Shown: positions 62,503 to 64,000 of the stretch, one piece after another
How positions within the stretch are numbered: the stretch's first letter is position 1
Layout of the letters: every line of letters begins with the position of its first letter
Assembly: GCF_008080435.1 (NCBI RefSeq)
Contig: NZ_VRKN01000013.1
Span: forward strand, 32,963 to 96,962
Source of the DNA: Enterobacter asburiae
GTDB lineage: Bacteria > Pseudomonadota > Gammaproteobacteria > Enterobacterales > Enterobacteriaceae
Direction: 5' to 3'
DNA length: 64,000 nt
The notes under the pieces: generated by a model
Seen by the model: only the letters and a program-made list of their open reading frames with translations
Databases searched by the model: none
What the model was told of the DNA's origin: nothing
Translations under genes and position numbers: made by a program

Positions 62503-63351
62503 TTACAGAATGGCTTTAATGCTCTGCGCCAGCGGCGTCGTCGCGCGCCCGATCAGTCTGCTCAGCGTATGGCTATCGTCAAAGAGTCCCCCTTTGGACG
62601 CACCCACATCGGAGTCCGCCAGCATATCTGCCAGCCCGGCGGGCAAGCCGACGCTTTTCAGCGCGGCGGCAAAATCCGCTTCACTGAGATTCTGATAGGT
62701 GACCGGCTTCCCGCTCAGTTTGCTGAGTTCAGCCGCCAGTTCGCTCAGCGTCCAGCCGTGGTCGCCCGCCAGTTCATAGACCTTGCCCGCATGGCCCTCT
62801 TCAGCGACCACTTTCGCTGCCGCCGCGGCATAGTCTGCACGGGTCGCAGCGGCAATTTTGCCTTCGCCTGCCGCACCAATAAACACGCCGTGTTCCAGCG
62901 CAGGCGGCGCGCTCGCCAGGTAGTTTTCGGTATACCAGCCATTGCGCAGCAGGGCATAAGGAATGCCGGACGCCGCCAGCGCTTTTTCAGTGGCAACGTG
63001 TTCAACGTGCAGACCCAGCGGTGATTTGTCCGCATGCAGCAGGCTGGTGTAGGCGATAAATTTCACACCTGCCGTTTTGGCGGCGTTAATCACGTTCTGG
63101 TGCTGGGTTGCGCGCTGGCCGACTTCGCTGGAAGAGATCAGCAGCAGCTTATCCACGCCGCTCAACGCGGCGGTGAATGCGGCTTCATCCGTGTAGTCCG
63201 CCTGACGAACCACAAGCCCCTGCTGGCTTAAGGCTTGCGCTTTCGCCGGGTTACGTACGATGGCCACAATCTGGTTGGCCGGTACGGTTTTCAACAGCTG
63301 TTCGATAACGAGATGGCCAAGCTGGCCGGTAGCGCCGGTAATCGCGATCAT
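62503..63351 (-). CDS. qorB: NAD(P)H:quinone oxidoreductase QorB
   Basis: A 282-residue NmrA/SDR-type oxidoreductase with the nucleotide-binding GATGQLGHLVIEQLL at residues 5-19 and KFIAYTSLLHAD later. It is very close to E. coli QorB (YtfG), which reduces quinones with NADPH. The start at 63351 (MIAITGATG) follows GGAGATTCATC; the frame reaches 63399 without similarity. In E. coli it is next to ytfF; here the cluster lies between. Confidence 0.95.
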   Translation of the reverse strand: MIAITGATGQLGHLVIEQLLKTVPANQIVAIVRNPAKAQALSQQGLVVRQADYTDEAAFTAALSGVDKLLLISSSEVGQRATQHQNVINAAKTAGVKFIAYTSLLHADKSPLGLHVEHVATEKALAASGIPYALLRNGWYTENYLASAPPALEHGVFIGAAGEGKIAAATRADYAAAAAKVVAEEGHAGKVYELAGDHGWTLSELAAELSKLSGKPVTYQNLSEADFAAALKSVGLPAGLADMLADSDVGASKGGLFDDSHTLSRLIGRATTPLAQSIKAIL

Positions 63352-63407
63352 GATGAATCTCCTTCGTGTTTGTCTGGTGTTGTGGCACACTAGCACCATA
63401 GCTAACT

Positions 63408-63434
63408 TTTAGTAAGTACGTACAAAAAGGTAAG
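63408..63434. promoter_or_regulatory. Possible QorR operator
   Basis: The divergent qorB-qorR gap holds tagtaagtacgtac with the palindromic core GTACGTAC (63416-63423) and a repeated TAAGTA. HxlR-family proteins usually bind such palindromes between divergent genes; this is inferred. Confidence 0.35.
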
Positions 63435-63435
63435 T

Positions 63436-63822
63436 ATGAAAACAACGATACCAACGCTCAGCGAACAAATGCGCGATGGCAATCTTTTCGCGGAGCAGTG
63501 CCCTTCACGCGAGGTGCTCAAACACGTGACCAGCCGCTGGGGTGTCCTGATTCTGCTGGCCCTGCGCCAGGGAACGCATCGCTTTAGCGATCTGCGCCGT
63601 AAAATGGGCGGGGTGAGCGAAAAGATGCTGTCCCAGTCACTCCAGGCGCTGGAGCAGGACGGGTTTGTCGATCGCGTGTCGTATCCGGTGGTGCCGCCGC
63701 ACGTAGAGTATAGCCTGACGCCGATGGGCGTTGAGGTGAGCGAGAAAGTCGCCGCGCTGGCGGACTGGATTGAGGTGAATACGCCAAAGGTAATGGCGAA
63801 CAGGGACGATCGTGCGGCGTAA
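63436..63822 (+). CDS. qorR: HxlR-family redox regulator QorR
   Basis: A 128-residue winged-helix regulator of the HxlR/DUF24 family, close to E. coli YtfH. The single cysteine near the N-terminus (NLFAEQCPSREVLKHV) is in the position of the redox-sensing Cys of this family. The DNA-binding region is HRFSDLRRKMGGVSEKMLSQSLQALEQDGFV. It is divergent from qorB, which it probably controls in response to quinones or other electrophiles. Confidence 0.93.
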   Translation: MKTTIPTLSEQMRDGNLFAEQCPSREVLKHVTSRWGVLILLALRQGTHRFSDLRRKMGGVSEKMLSQSLQALEQDGFVDRVSYPVVPPHVEYSLTPMGVEVSEKVAALADWIEVNTPKVMANRDDRAA

Positions 63823-63842
63823 AAGCTGGGCATGTGCGGCCT

Positions 63843-63880
63843 GATGCCCTCACCCTGACCCTCTCCCACAGGGCTGAGGA
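63843..63880 (+). repeat. GC-rich dispersed hairpin repeat, copy 3
   Basis: A gatgccctcaccctgaccctctcccacaggg segment like the copies at 20786 and 40686, but with a shorter or degraded second arm. Confidence 0.5.
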
Positions 63881-63929
63881 ATCCCCAGTAATTTTTTTAC
63901 CTGAAGCGATGAACGTTGCATCAGTAAAA

Positions 63930-64000
63930 TTAATGACTTACAGCGATGCCCTGGTCCGGCTGTAAATCGCCGAAGCGTTTCCGCAAGGCCGGGGCGAGGC
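63930..64000 (-). CDS. Possible C-terminal end of an unidentified gene
   Basis: The minus strand has an open frame entering from the right edge and ending at TAA (63930), reading LAPALRKRFGDLQPDQGIAVSH. Its third codon positions are GC-rich, as in real genes here. Only 23 codons are visible, so no product can be named. E. coli has cpdB at this position on this strand, but these residues do not look like the end of CpdB. Confidence 0.3.
   Translation of the reverse strand, partial: LAPALRKRFGDLQPDQGIAVSH

Noticed and set aside
63930..64000. End of cpdB at the right edge
   Set aside because: The visible residues do not resemble the CpdB C-terminus as I recall it, so the fragment is left unnamed.

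Overview
The window is chromosomal DNA from a member of the Enterobacteriaceae, most like Enterobacter, Lelliottia or Leclercia. The first two thirds keep the E. coli gene order around 94-95 min: mscM-psd-rsgA / orn / three glycine tRNAs / queG / nnr-tsaE-amiB-mutL-miaA-hfq-hflX-hflK-hflC / yjeT / purA / nsrR-rnr-rlmB / aidB / yjfN / bsmA / yjfP / ulaR / ulaG / ulaABCDEF / yjfY / rpsF-priB-rpsR-rplI / ytfB / fklB / cycA / ytfE / ytfF / qorB / qorR. The proteins are close to their E. coli counterparts. The genus is inferred from gene content and general similarity only.

Layout. 1-21.6 kb: housekeeping genes for phospholipid synthesis, ribosome assembly, RNA decay, tRNA modification, metabolite repair, cell-wall amidase, mismatch repair, Hfq, the FtsH modulators HflK and HflC, purine synthesis and the nitric oxide sensor NsrR. 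21.6-27.6 kb: an MHS-family transporter where E. coli has yjfI-yjfC, then aidB, a Cache-type chemoreceptor and two small DUF1471 proteins. 27.7-35.2 kb: the L-ascorbate regulon with its divergent control region. 35.3-41.4 kb: ribosomal operon with a candidate leader RNA, fklB, cycA, and ytfE with a clear NsrR operator. 41.6-46.3 kb: a Tsr-like chemoreceptor with a sigma-28 promoter, ytfF and two AraC-type regulators.

46.5-62.4 kb is the exceptional part: a biosynthetic gene cluster lying between ytfF and qorB, which are adjacent in E. coli K-12. It encodes a FabY-like ketosynthase, a small membrane protein, a heme-oxygenase-like diiron protein and a 2579-residue megasynthase (FAAL-ACP-KS-AT-ACP-aminotransferase-condensation). 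These are followed by a membrane-anchored paraoxonase-like lactonase, a 2Fe-2S/flavin reductase, an AlkB-type membrane oxygenase, an alpha/beta hydrolase and, on the opposite strand, a phosphopantetheinyl transferase. A divergent GlxA-type regulator sits at its head.

Inferred pathway. The FAAL loads a fatty acid on ACP1. KS and AT add one malonyl unit. With no KR, DH or ER present, the 3-keto group on ACP2 is transaminated to a 3-amino group, as in iturin and mycosubtilin starter modules. The terminal C domain has no adenylation or thioesterase partner, so it may pass the chain to a soluble nucleophile. The AlkB/reductase pair and the diiron protein probably oxidise the chain. The lactonase and hydrolase may release, process or detoxify the product. 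I do not recognise the product. No transposase, integrase, CRISPR array or phage gene was seen.
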